From the IMG/VR virus record IMGVR_UViG_3300042314_001189, positions 62,001 to 126,000 of that record: a stretch of 64,000 nt of DNA. One strand, 5' to 3'. Of the stretch, positions 24,762 through 33,351 are shown piece after piece (positions within the stretch are counted from its first letter, which is position 1; each line of letters begins with the position of its first letter). The position numbers and the translations under genes were made by a program. Source of the stretch: a virus. The notes beneath the pieces were generated by a model that saw nothing but the letters and a program-made list of their open reading frames with translations, made no database searches and was not told the DNA's origin.

Positions 24762-24769
24762 TATTTATA
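24762..24769 (+). promoter_or_regulatory. Late-promoter-like motif TATTTATA
   Basis: Ends 15 nt before the ATG of the Nudix gene. Confidence 0.55.
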
Positions 24770-24784
24770 AACAAATACTTTATA

Positions 24785-25339
24785 ATGAAAAGTTTGATAA
24801 AAAATTTACTTAGAGAAAATATAAATGATTTTACAATAACATGTGAAAATTGTGGTTGGCATTGGAAAGCATCTGAATCGGATAAATCTGACTTATATGT
24901 TTGCCATGAATGCGGTCACGACAACGAACCAGCGTATGACGATGAAAGACTCAACGAGTCTGAAGAAGAACAAAAAGTTGCTGGTGTGTTAATCAAGTGT
25001 TTAAAAACAAATCGTGTTTTATTGTTGTTGAGAAATGATAAACAACCCAAATGGGCCCTTATGTCTGGTGGTATGGAAGAGGGTGAACACCCAGTTGAAA
25101 CATTAAAAAGAGAAATAGGTGAAGAATTGAGTATTGATGCGTCAATCATTCAATTTGAATACGATAGGGTGGAACACATACCAGAAAAAAATAGAAATTT
25201 TTATTACTATAAAGGATTTACAATGTCAGAATTTAAGCCTATATTGGACCATGAAAACTTAAAATACGGTTGGTTTTCAAAGGATAAATTACCAACACCT
25301 TTATATAAAGGTTTGGCCGAAAAAATATCTAGAATATGA
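24785..25339 (+). CDS. Zinc-ribbon Nudix hydrolase with capsid-targeting-like N-terminus
   Basis: 184 residues: MKSLIKNLLREN (amphipathic peptide ending L-x-E), a zinc ribbon with CENCGWHW and CHECGHDN (residues about 20-45), then a Nudix domain whose box GGMEEGEHPVETLKREIGEE fits G-x5-E-x7-REUxEE. Nudix enzymes cleave nucleoside diphosphates linked to another moiety; the substrate is not predictable. Late motif plus N-terminal peptide suggest packaging in the head. The next gene overlaps in ATGA. Confidence 0.75.
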   Translation: MKSLIKNLLRENINDFTITCENCGWHWKASESDKSDLYVCHECGHDNEPAYDDERLNESEEEQKVAGVLIKCLKTNRVLLLLRNDKQPKWALMSGGMEEGEHPVETLKREIGEELSIDASIIQFEYDRVEHIPEKNRNFYYYKGFTMSEFKPILDHENLKYGWFSKDKLPTPLYKGLAEKISRI

Positions 25340-25554
25340 ATGAAAAAATGGTAAATAGAGAGATTAAACAAGCTGAAAATGAAATCTTGCTAGAGAAATA
25401 CAAAACAGCTTTGAAGAAAACTCAACTAATCAACGAACTTAAATCTGGTTTGGGTAACGAAATAAAGAAAAACCCAGGGAAAGCCAAGATAATAAAAAAA
25501 CCATGGTATAAAAAAATCCTAGCTGGATTAAAAAAAATATTTACAAAGTTTTAA
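25336..25554 (+). CDS. Small basic protein
   Basis: 72 residues, Lys-rich, helical, with a C-terminal KKPWYKKILAGLKKIFTKF that could be amphipathic and membrane-associating. Coupled to the Nudix gene by a 4-nt overlap. Function unknown. Confidence 0.45.
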   Translation: MNEKMVNREIKQAENEILLEKYKTALKKTQLINELKSGLGNEIKKNPGKAKIIKKPWYKKILAGLKKIFTKF

Positions 25555-25555
25555 T

Positions 25556-25786
25556 ATGAACTACGATGATTTAATAAACACTATTTCCGAAATAGTAAAT
25601 AACGAAAAGATACACAAAAATGGGTTGTTCCTAACTTATGAATTAAACGATGTTATTCATAAAAGAATGAATGAGCAACTATTCTACAAATCAAACCCAC
25701 CAACAGCCCAATGTGTTTATACAGATGAATTTGAGGTTGAACTTGGTGGACTTTTAGTTAAGTTTACTAAAAAATTACCAGAATAA
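25556..25786 (+). CDS. Hypothetical small protein
   Basis: 76 residues, one nucleotide after the previous stop. Mixed alpha/beta with LINTISEIVNNEKI and FEVELGGLLVKF. No family recognised. Confidence 0.45.
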   Translation: MNYDDLINTISEIVNNEKIHKNGLFLTYELNDVIHKRMNEQLFYKSNPPTAQCVYTDEFEVELGGLLVKFTKKLPE

Positions 25787-25818
25787 TTTGGAAAACAAAT
25801 AAATTCTTTGTACCTTTG
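25787..25818 (+). promoter_or_regulatory. Host-type promoter of RNase HII gene
   Basis: TTTG (25787-25790), 20-nt spacer, TACCTTTG (25811-25818). Confidence 0.75.
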
Positions 25819-25832
25819 CCAAAAATAAAATT

Positions 25833-26444
25833 ATGGCTAAAGAAAAAAAGATATTAGAAGACTACGGTGACTATCAATTTGTCGCTGGGTTAGATGAGGT
25901 TGGAAGAGGTTGTGGCTCTGGCCCAGTAGTAACAGCAGCTGTTATAATGCCAAAAGGTTTTAAATCCCCTTTAATCAGAGATTCAAAAAAATTATCACCC
26001 ACTCAAAGAGCTGAAGCATACAAACTAATCATGGAAAATGCTATTAGCGTGTCATGTAACGCTGGGTCTGTTGACGATATAAATGAAATGGGAATAGACA
26101 AAGCAACATTTAAAACGATGTATAAATGTTTATCTGAATTAAACACAAAACCAGAACACATTTTGGTTGACGGAATATCATGGGAGACTTATACCGATGA
26201 AATAAATTACGACAAGCTTATAAGTATGGTACCTAAAGGTGATGATACCTATACATGTATAGCAGCTGCTGCAATCGTTGCCAAAGTAAGACGTGACGAA
26301 TACATGTGTAAATTACACTTAAAATATCCAAAATACAATTGGTGTTCAAACAAAGGATATTTAACACCAGACCATATCGCTGCTTTGAAAGAACATGGTG
26401 CGAATAAATACCATAGAAAATTATACGTAAGAAATTTTGTATAA
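25833..26444 (+). CDS. rnhB: Ribonuclease HII
   Basis: 203 residues. FVAGLDEVGRGCGSGPVV contains the catalytic DE-GRG motif, DSKKLSPTQR the substrate-binding lysines, HILVDG the third acidic residue and AAAIVAKVRRDEYM the last helix with Asp. Length and order match complete RNase HII. It removes RNA from RNA-DNA hybrids, probably primers at the phage fork. Confidence 0.92.
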   Translation: MAKEKKILEDYGDYQFVAGLDEVGRGCGSGPVVTAAVIMPKGFKSPLIRDSKKLSPTQRAEAYKLIMENAISVSCNAGSVDDINEMGIDKATFKTMYKCLSELNTKPEHILVDGISWETYTDEINYDKLISMVPKGDDTYTCIAAAAIVAKVRRDEYMCKLHLKYPKYNWCSNKGYLTPDHIAALKEHGANKYHRKLYVRNFV

Positions 26445-26460
26445 CAAATTATTTTAACAT

Positions 26461-26661
26461 ATGAAAAATATAAAAAACAAAGAAGAATACGATAGAATTT
26501 CTGAATTAAGAAATAGTGTATATAATTCGGAAGATATGATAGATGGTGAATATACTATTGGTATGTATGGTGATAAATACGAAGAAATTGATAAATTACA
26601 TACTAAGGTATTAGAAATTCTAAGGGAGTATGATAAACTACTTAAAAACACTCTAAAATAA
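26461..26661 (+). CDS. Hypothetical small protein
   Basis: 66 residues, charged, with helices at both ends (NKEEYDRISELRNSVY and YEEIDKLHTKVLEILREYD). Downstream of RNase HII and probably in the same transcript. Confidence 0.45.
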   Translation: MKNIKNKEEYDRISELRNSVYNSEDMIDGEYTIGMYGDKYEEIDKLHTKVLEILREYDKLLKNTLK

Positions 26662-26700
26662 TTTTTTCTGTGTATAACAAATGATAAAAAAATATAGAAT

Positions 26701-26994
26701 ATGATTAAAAAGAACGAAAGATTTTCTTTTAAGGAAATGGAACACATTGCTGTTGAATTTGCAATAAGTTGTGTGAAAGGGTATAAGGGTAGTTTTGAAG
26801 ATTATATGTTAACGGTGCGTAAAGATTGGAGAGTTATTCTAAAGACAGTATCCAAGCAAGAAACTAATATTAAAGATTATCATAGAATGATTACAACACC
26901 TTACTTTTTATGTAGGGATTTAAAAATATCAAAAAGTAATATCAGAGATAGTGATTGCAATTGTGGGCAACCTAGTTGTAGTTTATGTGGTTAA
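26701..26994 (+). CDS. Small protein with C-terminal Cys cluster
   Basis: 97 residues. The first 80 are helical; the end is DCNCGQPSCSLCG, four Cys that could bind one zinc. No family recognised. Confidence 0.5.
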   Translation: MIKKNERFSFKEMEHIAVEFAISCVKGYKGSFEDYMLTVRKDWRVILKTVSKQETNIKDYHRMITTPYFLCRDLKISKSNIRDSDCNCGQPSCSLCG

Positions 26995-27013
26995 ATAATT
27001 CAAAACAAAGTAA

Positions 27014-27235
27014 ATGGGAAGAAACACAGCGTGGGGTAATAAAGCTTATAAAGAAGTAAGACAAAATGGTGGTTCAAAAGATGAAGCTAGAGAAGCTTCC
27101 AACAGAGCAACCGAATTATATCACCAACAAACAAGAGAAAGACAATTTGGCAAATGTGGTTCTTACGACAATGATGTTAGCGACTTTAACAATAGTTTAA
27201 ATGATGGTTCTTGGCATACATCAGACGATTTATAA
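27014..27235 (+). CDS. Hypothetical small protein
   Basis: 73 residues, hydrophilic, with NKAYKEVRQNGGSKDEAREASNRA at the N-terminal half read as two short helices. No motif recognised. Lies before a promoter-led lipoprotein gene. Confidence 0.45.
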   Translation: MGRNTAWGNKAYKEVRQNGGSKDEAREASNRATELYHQQTRERQFGKCGSYDNDVSDFNNSLNDGSWHTSDDL

Positions 27236-27262
27236 AAAAAATTAAATTTTTTTCGTTTTAAA

Positions 27263-27294
27263 TTTGGAAGTTTAAAAAATTATTCTTACCTTTG
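27263..27294 (+). promoter_or_regulatory. Host-type promoter of lipoprotein gene
   Basis: TTTG (27263-27266), 20-nt spacer, TACCTTTG (27287-27294). Confidence 0.75.
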
Positions 27295-27312
27295 TATTGT
27301 TAAATTAAAGAT

Positions 27313-27810
27313 ATGAAAAAAATACTAATGATTATCGGTCTTGCTGTTTTAATAGTGTCATGTGAAAAAGAACCGATTACACCTGGGAATTATGGTGCTG
27401 GAACACCAACACCACCAGATACAACAACATGGCAATGGCAATACGGAAATGGCGGTACATTACCTAACTGGGGAAGCGGTACTCAAACAAACGAATTGGT
27501 TGGAACCGTTTGGGTTTTAACAAAAGTTGTAAATGGTTTTGCCACATCTTATCCAAACGATACGATTAAGTTTGTTAACAATACAAATTACACATTAAAT
27601 AATGGTGCTGTTAGACCATACCAATTAACGGCTGGGGTTGCATCAACAAACAAAACTTTAAGCTTATATTATTTTGCACCTTTTGGTGGTAGTCATTATA
27701 GTGGGGAAGTTGGACCGTATTTTGTTACTGATGGCGTGATTAATAGTTGCGAATTTACAAATATACAAAATACGACAAGCACTGTAAAAGCTTGGTTTAC
27801 AAAGATTTAA
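27313..27810 (+). CDS. Predicted lipoprotein
   Basis: 165 residues. The signal peptide MKKILMIIGLAVLIVSC ends in a lipobox-type Cys17. A Pro/Gly/Thr-rich spacer is followed by a beta-rich domain (GTVWVLTKVVNG, DTIKFVNNTNYTLNNG) resembling small Bacteroidetes surface lipoproteins. Host-type promoter implies early expression. A surface-blocking superinfection-exclusion role is plausible but not shown. Confidence 0.7.
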   Translation: MKKILMIIGLAVLIVSCEKEPITPGNYGAGTPTPPDTTTWQWQYGNGGTLPNWGSGTQTNELVGTVWVLTKVVNGFATSYPNDTIKFVNNTNYTLNNGAVRPYQLTAGVASTNKTLSLYYFAPFGGSHYSGEVGPYFVTDGVINSCEFTNIQNTTSTVKAWFTKI

Positions 27811-27851
27811 AAATTATTTTAAAAAATAAAACAAAAAAGTTTAAAAAAAAG

Positions 27852-27882
27852 TTGACACGGGCGAAAAAAGTTCGTAACTTTG
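27852..27882 (+). promoter_or_regulatory. Strong host-type promoter of vWA gene
   Basis: TTGAC (from 27852), 20-nt spacer, TAACTTTG (27875-27882), 32 nt leader. Confidence 0.75.
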
Positions 27883-27914
27883 CATCACTTAATTATTAAT
27901 ATAAAAAAATTACT

Positions 27915-29354
27915 ATGAGCACATTATTGAAAGCAATGCAAACAAATGATTCGTTAACTGAAAACGGTATGGCGACTAACTCATCATCATTAAACCACTG
28001 TGTAGACTTGTTCTTCCAAATTGGTGCGATGAGAGGGCAAGACAAACAACGTTTGATTAACGCTTTTACCAAAGCGTTTGCTGAGAACCCTTTAAACGCA
28101 ATGCGTTTATTGTTTTGGGCTCGTGACGTTAGAGGCGGTGCTGGTGAAAGACAAATCTTTAGAGATATTGTTGAGTACTTGGCTAAAAACCGTACTGAAA
28201 CGTTAGGTAAAAACTTGCATTTGATTAGCGAGTATGGACGTTGGGATGATGTATTGGCTTTGGTTGGTACACCATTAGAAACACAAGCGTTGGACTTAGT
28301 TTCTTCTGCGTTAAACAGAAAAGACGGTTTATGTGCTAAGTGGATGCCACGTCCAAACGTTACAAATCGTGAGAAAAAAAGATGGGCTAGTGCTGTTAGA
28401 AAGCACATGGGGTTAACACCAAAAGAATACCGTAAATTGTTAGCTGAAAACTCTAACACTGTTGAGAAATTGATGTGTGCTAAAGAATTCACTAAAATTG
28501 ATTACTCTAAATTGCCGTCAAAAGCGATGAGTGACCTTATGAAGGCGTTTTCTAGAAATGACTTAGAAAGATTCCAAGCTTACTTGGCATCTTTAGAAAA
28601 AGGTGAGGTAAAAATCAATGCTGGTGCGGTATACCCATATGACATCGTTAAAAACTTGAAACATGGTAGTGCAAGAGGTGCTAACGCACAATGGACTGCG
28701 TTGCCAAACTACATGGAAGGAAACAACGAGTTTGTTTTACCAGTAGTTGACGTTTCTGGTTCAATGTCATGCCCAGCTGGTGGTAACCCTAACGTTACTT
28801 GTATGGATGTAGCAATCTCTTTGGGGTTATACATCTCTGAAAGAAACGTTGGACCTTTCCAAGATGCGTTTGTTACTTTCTCTGAAAGTCCAAAACTTCA
28901 AATCCTTAAAGGTTCTTTAGAAGAAAGATATAATCAACTTCAAAGAGCTGATTGGGATATGTCGACTAACTTGGAAGCTGTATTTAAGTTAATTCTTAAA
29001 AAAGCTAAAGAGTCAAACGTGCCACAAAGCGAAATGCCGACAATGGTTCTTGTGTTGTCTGATATGGAATTCAATTCTGCTGTAAGAGGTAGAAGCTGGA
29101 ACCCAACAGCGCAACAAATGATTGAATCAATGTACGCTGAGGCTGGATATAAAACTCCGAAAGTAGTTTATTGGAATATCCAATCTAGAGGTGACAATAA
29201 CAAACCAGTACACTTTGATACAAATGGTACTGCGTTAGTATCGGGGTTCTCCCCAGCTTTATTGACTAACTTGTTAGCTGGTAAAGATATGACTCCAATG
29301 TCTATGATGTTGAGTGTTATTGACTCTGAGCGTTACTCACCAGTAACAATCTAA
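27915..29354 (+). CDS. DUF2828/TROVE-like protein with vWA domain
   Basis: 479 residues. The N-terminal helical part has LLFWARDVRGGAGERQIFRDI and ISEYGRWDDVLAL, typical of DUF2828 proteins whose repeats resemble the TROVE ring of Ro60. The C-terminal vWA domain has the MIDAS motif PVVDVSGSMS and VLVLSDMEF. Ro60/Rsr proteins bind small structured RNAs and misfolded RNA; the 330 nt after this gene hold structured non-coding RNA. Codons here are less AT-biased than in most neighbours (many GCG, CGT), suggesting high expression or separate origin. RNA binding is inferred. Confidence 0.75.
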   Translation: MSTLLKAMQTNDSLTENGMATNSSSLNHCVDLFFQIGAMRGQDKQRLINAFTKAFAENPLNAMRLLFWARDVRGGAGERQIFRDIVEYLAKNRTETLGKNLHLISEYGRWDDVLALVGTPLETQALDLVSSALNRKDGLCAKWMPRPNVTNREKKRWASAVRKHMGLTPKEYRKLLAENSNTVEKLMCAKEFTKIDYSKLPSKAMSDLMKAFSRNDLERFQAYLASLEKGEVKINAGAVYPYDIVKNLKHGSARGANAQWTALPNYMEGNNEFVLPVVDVSGSMSCPAGGNPNVTCMDVAISLGLYISERNVGPFQDAFVTFSESPKLQILKGSLEERYNQLQRADWDMSTNLEAVFKLILKKAKESNVPQSEMPTMVLVLSDMEFNSAVRGRSWNPTAQQMIESMYAEAGYKTPKVVYWNIQSRGDNNKPVHFDTNGTALVSGFSPALLTNLLAGKDMTPMSMMLSVIDSERYSPVTI

Positions 29355-29610
29355 GAAACTGGGCTGTAATAGGCCCAGCTTTCTTCAAGTGTTTGTATAG
29401 AAAGATATTTTCAGCAATCTAAAAAAACTATACAATTATGATTCAGAACAAGTTGAAAACTAAAACCCTATGGGCTGTTTTTGACAAACGTAGGTGCCAA
29501 GACCTCTTTTTAAAATTGGCAACTTCTTTCATAGAGTTTAGAAGTTAAACTACTCCCGTATCTTGATGCAAACATTAAAAAAAAGGTCCTTTTAAAGGGC
29601 CTTTTTTAGT
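29355..29610 (+). ncRNA. Structured 3' RNA after the TROVE-like gene (family member A)
   Basis: This 250-nt non-coding stretch holds a CTGGGC/GCCCAG hairpin (29358-29383), then an element at 29402-29564 whose ends AAGATAT and GTATCTT can pair and whose 5' arm is followed directly by TTTCAGCAA. Internal hairpins include TGCCAA/TTGGCA and AGTTTA/TAAACT. The same 5' signature occurs in three other elements (35375, 35606, 36050). It ends in a terminator. No tRNA or known family recognised. Confidence 0.5.
29578..29608 (+). terminator. Rho-independent terminator
   Basis: AAAGGTCC / GGGCCTTT stem followed by T tract. Confidence 0.8.
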
Positions 29611-29689
29611 TTATGCTATTTACACTATGAAAAAAAATCGATATTGTTGTTTATTATTTTAAAGATAACATTATATTTAGAGATAGCGA

Positions 29690-29959
29690 ATGAAAAGAAT
29701 AGTTGTAAAAGAAATTGACAAGTTAAAAAGCACCATGTATGGTGACAAAGTTATAAGTGAATACTTAATTTATTTAATTTTGAACCAAGGTGGTGGAGAC
29801 ATAACCTTAAATGGTTTCACCGAATATGGTGAAAAAAATAAAGATGCTAGAGTTGATGAACTTATTGTCGAACACTTCGTAAACAATGAAACACTTGCTA
29901 AAATAAATAAAAAAGAAATCATCCAAGAAGTAACGTTTTTGGAACATTTAAAAAATTAA
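29690..29959 (+). CDS. Hypothetical protein
   Basis: 89 residues, charged. YLIYLILNQGGGDITLNGF lies in the middle. No family recognised. TATATTTA lies upstream but with a 22-nt spacing to TTG, so the promoter is doubtful. Confidence 0.45.
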   Translation: MKRIVVKEIDKLKSTMYGDKVISEYLIYLILNQGGGDITLNGFTEYGEKNKDARVDELIVEHFVNNETLAKINKKEIIQEVTFLEHLKN

Positions 29960-29965
29960 TTAAAA

Positions 29966-30361
29966 ATGAAAGAAAGTTACCCACTAATCATAGTGTTCTA
30001 TTTGGACGCTGATATGATGAAAGTCAAAGAAATCATCCAACCATTTGCTGATTCAGTAAATACTATGTTGGCACACAAAAATGCAAACGCTATGGCGTTC
30101 TTTATCCCAACAAAAGGTGAAGAAAGAGTTGAATGTATCAACCCATCAATAATCGCTGAAGCTGACATGGCCAAGATAAATGAAATGGTAGAAGATATTA
30201 GAAAAAGTTTTGCTATTGGTGAAGATATCGATGTTTCAGATGAAGAAATTGATATGACCGAAGAAGAAATGATTGATGAGCTAACAAAAATAGCTGAACA
30301 ATTAAACACCAAACCATGCGATTGTGGTAATAACCCAGATGGTAAATGTAAATGCGATTAA
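29966..30361 (+). CDS. Hypothetical acidic protein with Cys-rich end
   Basis: 131 residues. N-terminal domain YPLIIVFYLDADMMK and NAMAFFIPTKG, then an acidic linker (DEEIDMTEEEMIDEL) and a C-terminal CDCGNNPDGKCKCD cluster that may bind metal. Unknown function. Followed by a 1-nt gap to the next gene. Confidence 0.5.
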   Translation: MKESYPLIIVFYLDADMMKVKEIIQPFADSVNTMLAHKNANAMAFFIPTKGEERVECINPSIIAEADMAKINEMVEDIRKSFAIGEDIDVSDEEIDMTEEEMIDELTKIAEQLNTKPCDCGNNPDGKCKCD

Positions 30362-30362
30362 T

Positions 30363-30551
30363 ATGACACAACAAGAAAAAGCTTATTTATATGATGAATA
30401 CATTAGAGAAAGCGATAAACTACAAAGAGAAAACTCTAAAATAAAATCAGAGTACGTTACAAACATACCACCACATCTTCAAGCAGTGATTGATAAAAAC
30501 AACGCTAGGATTGCAACACTAGTTGTTAATTTAGAAAATTTATTTAGATAA
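30363..30551 (+). CDS. Small helical protein
   Basis: 62 residues from ATG 30363; an upstream TTG at 30324 lies within the preceding gene. Two helices with heptad character; function unknown. Confidence 0.45.
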   Translation: MTQQEKAYLYDEYIRESDKLQRENSKIKSEYVTNIPPHLQAVIDKNNARIATLVVNLENLFR

Positions 30552-30553
30552 AA

Positions 30554-31210
30554 TCAAGGTCTAGTACTAGTCCTTCTTATTTTAGTATAACGCCAGCCCG
30601 TTTCTTCGTGTATTATATCATACATTCGACCAACGGTTGCTGGCGTTGCTGTACCCATAAACATAAGACTTTTAATTTTTTGTTTTTTAGCTATTTTGGC
30701 TAGTGTGTGGTGTAAACGTTGAGCATCTTCTAAATTTTTACAAATAACCATATCAAATTGGTCTTCGTTATAAATTATTAGTTTATTATGGACTACAATT
30801 ATTTGTTTGACCATTTTTTTGGAATGAGCACCAATCATTAATTTTTTAACAACTTCTTTTATTGTAGGTCTTTCTGATTTTTTGTCTAAACCATAAACCC
30901 AAAAAGTTTCTTCTATTTGATATTCGTCTGAAGTCAATATAGTCCAATCACCCAAAGCTTTTTCGGTATATAGTTTACCATAATCATCTCTAAGTACTCT
31001 AAATGTATCGTCTTTTTCGGTTACCTTAGTAACACATATTTCATATTTTACTGGTTTTAAACCATTGGCGTTTAAGAATCTCTTAGGGTATAAAACGTTA
31101 TTTTCCTCTCTTAACTTATGGTAGTTAAGAAAGGCAGTTTCTTTGGTTTTACTCTTATGAAGTGTTTTTTTGTATTTACCGTTTGATGTTAAAATCACCC
31201 TATATGTCAT
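30554..31210 (-). CDS. Hypothetical protein (minus strand)
   Basis: 218 residues, basic. YRVILTSNGKYKKTLHKSKT at the start and FWVYGLDKKSERPTIKEV in the middle suggest an alpha/beta fold with a helical C-terminus ending in RRTSTRP. No family recognised. Divergent from dnaJ. Confidence 0.5.
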   Translation of the reverse strand: MTYRVILTSNGKYKKTLHKSKTKETAFLNYHKLREENNVLYPKRFLNANGLKPVKYEICVTKVTEKDDTFRVLRDDYGKLYTEKALGDWTILTSDEYQIEETFWVYGLDKKSERPTIKEVVKKLMIGAHSKKMVKQIIVVHNKLIIYNEDQFDMVICKNLEDAQRLHHTLAKIAKKQKIKSLMFMGTATPATVGRMYDIIHEETGWRYTKIRRTSTRP

Positions 31211-31216
31211 GAAAAG

Positions 31217-31247
31217 TTGTTTTTTATTATAAAAATATGTATATTTG
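31217..31247 (+). promoter_or_regulatory. Host-type promoter of dnaJ
   Basis: TTG (31217-31219), 20-nt spacer, TATATTTG (31240-31247). Confidence 0.7.
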
Positions 31248-31267
31248 CAAAAAAATAAAGGTTTATA

Positions 31268-32293
31268 ATGAGCAAAAGAGATTATTACGAAGTCTTAGGA
31301 CTTAAAAAAGGTGCTTCGGCTGATGAAATAAAAAAGTCTTATCGCAAATTAGCTAAAGAACACCATCCAGATAAAGGTGGTGATGAAAATATCTTTAAAG
31401 ATATTTCAGAAGCCTACGAAACACTATCTGACAGTGATAAAAAAGCCAACTACGATAGATTTGGTCACTCTAACCAACGACAAGGGAACCCATTTGGTGG
31501 TTCTAGAAACCCTTTTTCAACTGGTTTTGATAATGAACCAAACATTAGAGTTGGTCCAAACATGTCTTTGTTATTAAAATTGACGCTTGAAGAGATTTAC
31601 ACTGGTGTTAAGAAAACATATAAATACACTAGAGGTGTTAGTTGTACTGGATGCCATGGGCATGGTGGTGAAGACACGCATGATTGTCCATCATGTGGTG
31701 GTTCTGGTTACGTAATTCAAATCATGAATACACCAATCGGTCAAATCCAACAAAGAATGCGTTGCCATGTTTGTCAAACAACTGGTAAACGATATACCAA
31801 ACAATGCAAAAAGTGCAACGGTAGTGGTTTAACAAATGTAACTGAAACTATTGAGGTTGACGTACCACCAGGTGTCGTTGAAGGTATGACTTTCGTTATG
31901 GAAGGCAAAGGTAATGGAATAAAATCTGGTAATGAAGGTGATTTACATATAAAAATAATGGAATTACCACACAAAGTTTATACTAGGTCTGGTGCTGATT
32001 TAAAAATGAATTTAAAACTATCTTACCCACAATTAATCTTAGGTGATAAGGTTGAAATTGATACGATAGAAGGTGGTAAGATAAGGATAAACATACCAGA
32101 ATATAGTGATGTTGGTAATAACCTTAGAATACCGTTCAAAGGTGTTAAAGTGTATGGTAAAGAAGGTAGGGGTGATGTTCTTGTTACTTTAGGTGTTGAT
32201 ATACCTAAAAAAGTTGATGATGATACCAAGTCTTTAATTATAGATTTGAAAGAAAAATTAAATAAAAATGTTGCATCACAAGAAATGAATTAG
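31268..32293 (+). CDS. dnaJ: DnaJ co-chaperone
   Basis: 341 residues. The J domain (residues 4-66) has HHPDKGG with the HPD motif. A short Gly/Phe-rich linker follows. The zinc domain has four C-x-x-C-x-G-x-type repeats (CTGCHGHG, CPSCGGSG, CHVCQTTG, CKKCNGSG). C-terminal substrate-binding domains include DVPPGVVEGMTFVMEGKG. A complete type I DnaJ, slightly shorter than the cellular form (about 375). It would recruit host DnaK for phage assembly or replication. Confidence 0.92.
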   Translation: MSKRDYYEVLGLKKGASADEIKKSYRKLAKEHHPDKGGDENIFKDISEAYETLSDSDKKANYDRFGHSNQRQGNPFGGSRNPFSTGFDNEPNIRVGPNMSLLLKLTLEEIYTGVKKTYKYTRGVSCTGCHGHGGEDTHDCPSCGGSGYVIQIMNTPIGQIQQRMRCHVCQTTGKRYTKQCKKCNGSGLTNVTETIEVDVPPGVVEGMTFVMEGKGNGIKSGNEGDLHIKIMELPHKVYTRSGADLKMNLKLSYPQLILGDKVEIDTIEGGKIRINIPEYSDVGNNLRIPFKGVKVYGKEGRGDVLVTLGVDIPKKVDDDTKSLIIDLKEKLNKNVASQEMN

Positions 32294-32301
32294 TATATTT
32301 G
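32271..32301 (+). promoter_or_regulatory. Host-type promoter
   Basis: TTG (32271-32273) inside the end of dnaJ, 20-nt spacer, TATATTTG (32294-32301). Confidence 0.7.
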
Positions 32302-32336
32302 TAAAAATAAAAATAACATAAAAACAAAAATCTATT

Positions 32337-32789
32337 ATGGCAAAGTACGAAGAACCATTTGAAGACACACAAGACTTGTATAACGAGGTTATCCAAGCGG
32401 CTGGGTTAGACCAGTTCATTAATATTACTGTTTTGGTTAACACTAAAGCTAAAGACCTATTTAAGGTTAACAAAGCTAACGAATTGTTGAAATACAGAAC
32501 TGGTGATGATATCATTATTGTTTTGAATGAGAAAATTTTCGAACAATTAACACCAGAACAAAGAAGAATCGTTGTTGAAGAATCATTGGCTGGTATTCAT
32601 TACGATACTGAAAACGATAAATTGGTTATCACAAAAGCTGACGTTGTTACGTTTAGTGGTATCCTATCTAAATATTCGTTTGATGTTTGGAATGTATTAC
32701 AAGAGTCTGTTAAAACTCTTTACAATGCTGAAAAACAAGCCGAGGACGAAGCTGCTTCAGCAACTAGTAAAAAAGCAAAAGCATATTAA
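32337..32789 (+). CDS. Putative degenerate phage metallopeptidase-like protein
   Basis: 150 residues. The stretch VVEESLAGIHYDTENDKLVI aligns in layout with phage metallopeptidase-like proteins carrying 'HELAHI-YD-E-DK', but the HExxH motif is missing, so catalysis is unlikely. C-terminus is Ala/Lys rich. Overlaps the next gene in TAATG. Confidence 0.35.
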   Translation: MAKYEEPFEDTQDLYNEVIQAAGLDQFINITVLVNTKAKDLFKVNKANELLKYRTGDDIIIVLNEKIFEQLTPEQRRIVVEESLAGIHYDTENDKLVITKADVVTFSGILSKYSFDVWNVLQESVKTLYNAEKQAEDEAASATSKKAKAY

Positions 32790-33094
32790 TGACTAGAGAA
32801 GATGCTGAAGAATTATTGGCTGATTCAAACCCAGAGGCGTTATTCCTCGATGGGTTTGATGATGCGATAATAGGTTTAGCCGAAAGACCTAATTTGGGTC
32901 CAATAGTGGCTTATAACGAAGAAAAAATCATCGAGATATTAACAGAACAAATGGAAGTTGATGCTGATGATTTAGACGATAGAGATTCTGAAGAGATTAA
33001 ATTAGAGATGGCTTTGGAATACTATTATTATAACGTAAAAGGTGCTTGGGTTGGTGAAAACACACCCATTATCATAACAACAAATTTTTATTAA
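32789..33094 (+). CDS. Hypothetical acidic protein
   Basis: 101 residues with many Asp/Glu (ADDLDDRDSEEIKLEM) and FLDGFDDAIIGLAERPNLGP. The order FDDAIIGL..R...GPIVAYN is common in small phage proteins of unknown function. Translationally coupled to the preceding gene. Confidence 0.5.
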   Translation: MTREDAEELLADSNPEALFLDGFDDAIIGLAERPNLGPIVAYNEEKIIEILTEQMEVDADDLDDRDSEEIKLEMALEYYYYNVKGAWVGENTPIIITTNFY

Positions 33095-33095
33095 A

Positions 33096-33350
33096 ATGAA
33101 CAAACCATTAAAACAAATGTTAAAAGCAACGTTGGAAGCTCAAAGGCAAAAAGCGTTGACAACCCTTCAATTATTGGCACACCATTCAGTTGGTATTGGT
33201 GACCATTCAACTGAGGATTATTATAAAAACGCAGAAGAAGCACTTGCTGCTTTAACAGACGCTGATGATAAATTGGAAACACTTGACAGATATCAATTTT
33301 CAATGGAATCTGGTGAGTATGTAATAATAAAAGACGGAAGAAGACAATAA
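33096..33350 (+). CDS. Hypothetical small protein
   Basis: 84 residues, helical, Ala/Leu rich. Starts 1 nt after the previous stop and ends 1 nt before clpP, so it belongs to the clpP operon. No motif recognised. Confidence 0.45.
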   Translation: MNKPLKQMLKATLEAQRQKALTTLQLLAHHSVGIGDHSTEDYYKNAEEALAALTDADDKLETLDRYQFSMESGEYVIIKDGRRQ

Positions 33351-33351
33351 T

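Noticed and set aside
29402-29564. Canonical Y RNA
   Set aside because: No GGUCCGA / UUGAC Ro-binding helix is visible; kept only as a structured RNA near a TROVE-like gene.
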